The notes below the pieces were generated by a model. It saw nothing but the letters and a program-made list of their open reading frames with translations, was not told the origin of the DNA and did not search any database. A stretch of 64,000 nt of DNA. Source: JANXAZ01 sp037446605. GTDB taxonomy: Bacteria; Pseudomonadota; Alphaproteobacteria; Geminicoccales; Geminicoccaceae. The DNA lies in contig JBBIIE010000006.1 of NCBI GenBank assembly GCA_037446605.1, forward strand, positions 1 to 64,000, read 5' to 3'. This document shows positions 63,729-64,000 of this stretch, piece by piece (position 1 is the first letter of the stretch; every line of letters begins with the position of its first letter). Position numbers and translations under genes: made by a program.

Positions 63729-64000
63729 TCAGCGCGGCAGGGCGTTGACTTCCTTCTCCCACTTCGCGAGCAGCCGCTGGCGCTCGGCGGAGGAGCCGTA
63801 CTTCTTGAAGTCGTAGTCGATGAGCTTGATCTCGGCGAGCTTGGGCGCCTCGGGCGGCACCACTGCTGACTTGTTTGAAGGTACTTGATAGGACTTGGCC
63901 TTGACGGCCATGGACTGGATATCGGCGCGCAGCGCGAAGTCGTAGAACTTCTTGGCTTCGTCGAGGTTGCGGGCTCCGGCGATGATACTCATCGAGCCGA
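63729..64000 (-). CDS. fbpA: Ferric-iron-type ABC binding protein, C-terminal part (runs off window)
   Basis: Only the last 90 or so residues are inside the window. They read GARNLDEAKKFYDFALRADI and QSMAVKAKSYQVPSNKSAVV, then KLIDYDFKKYGSSAERQRLL, and end EKEVNALPR. This is the C-terminal lobe of an extracellular solute-binding protein of the FbpA/AfuA type (family 1). The tyrosines that bind iron in FbpA would lie upstream, so iron cannot be confirmed. It is the first gene of the transporter operon. Confidence 0.82.
   Translation of the reverse strand, partial: GSMSIIAGARNLDEAKKFYDFALRADIQSMAVKAKSYQVPSNKSAVVPPEAPKLAEIKLIDYDFKKYGSSAERQRLLAKWEKEVNALPR

Overview
The window is about 64 kb of uniformly GC-rich, densely coded DNA from a Gram-negative bacterium, very probably an alphaproteobacterium of the Rhodospirillales/Geminicoccales type. 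Supporting markers are Usg, the F1-ATPase zeta inhibitor (DUF1476), an SDHAF4-type DUF1674 protein, an IalB-family protein, DUF1192, a CIRCE-controlled groESL, class II DAHP synthase, and the gpmI-envC-ctpA-yibQ-rppH cluster. Genus cannot be named from sequence alone. No insertion sequence, prophage, CRISPR array or plasmid function was seen, so this reads as core chromosome with a small decayed patch.

Layout. 1-2.8 kb (minus): ribD (cut by the window edge)-nrdR, rpiB, a creatininase-family amidohydrolase and usg. 2.9-5.1 kb: promoter, CIRCE operator, groES-groEL and a terminator. 5.1-9.8 kb: FemAB-like acyltransferase, a 63-residue membrane protein, quinone oxidoreductase, TANGO2/NRDE protein, the overlapping zeta-inhibitor and SDHAF4 genes, and an EamA exporter. 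9.8-16.5 kb: recA, succinate-semialdehyde dehydrogenase, glutathione reductase, class II DAHP synthase and nicotinate phosphoribosyltransferase. 16.6-26 kb: DUF3047 protein, acetoacetyl-CoA synthetase, and a complete phosphate regulon phoR-pstSCAB-phoU-phoB with a Pho box inside the end of phoR. 26-30.7 kb (minus): sppA, GST, rlmN, IalB-like gene and a SpoU-family RNA methyltransferase.

31.2-37.3 kb: a type I secretion system (HlyD adaptor and LapB-like ABC exporter, with a divergent TolC) plus an unrecognised 131-residue protein, with no obvious RTX substrate nearby. 37.5-43.1 kb: gpmI-envC-ctpA-yibQ-rppH, in which both envelope hydrolase-like proteins (EnvC LytM domain, YibQ deacetylase fold) have lost catalytic residues. 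43.1-45.1 kb: a decayed patch with a GST gene carrying an in-frame stop and a frameshifted cyclase gene, followed by an intact cyclase paralogue. 46.4-48.8 kb: ABC ATPase, FtsX/MacB-type permease and DUF3299 protein, an arrangement resembling zinc-regulated zrg clusters.

48.8-54.8 kb (minus): livKHMG with overlapping start/stop codons, then livF on the far side of a convergent CaiB/BaiF CoA-transferase; livF begins 22 nt after a tRNA-Pro(UGG) gene on the same strand. 55-60.3 kb: GNAT, Nudix with zinc ribbon, DUF1192, xanthine-guanine phosphoribosyltransferase, YcbB-like L,D-transpeptidase, GST and SDR. 60.4-64 kb (minus): a ferric-iron-type ABC importer (ATPase, long fused permease, truncated binding protein).

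I did not find a clearly unprecedented system. The parts that most deserve attention are the T1SS neighbourhood with its unassigned small protein, the decayed cyclase/GST patch, the split liv locus with its CoA-transferase and tRNA-linked livF, and the ABC/DUF3299 module.
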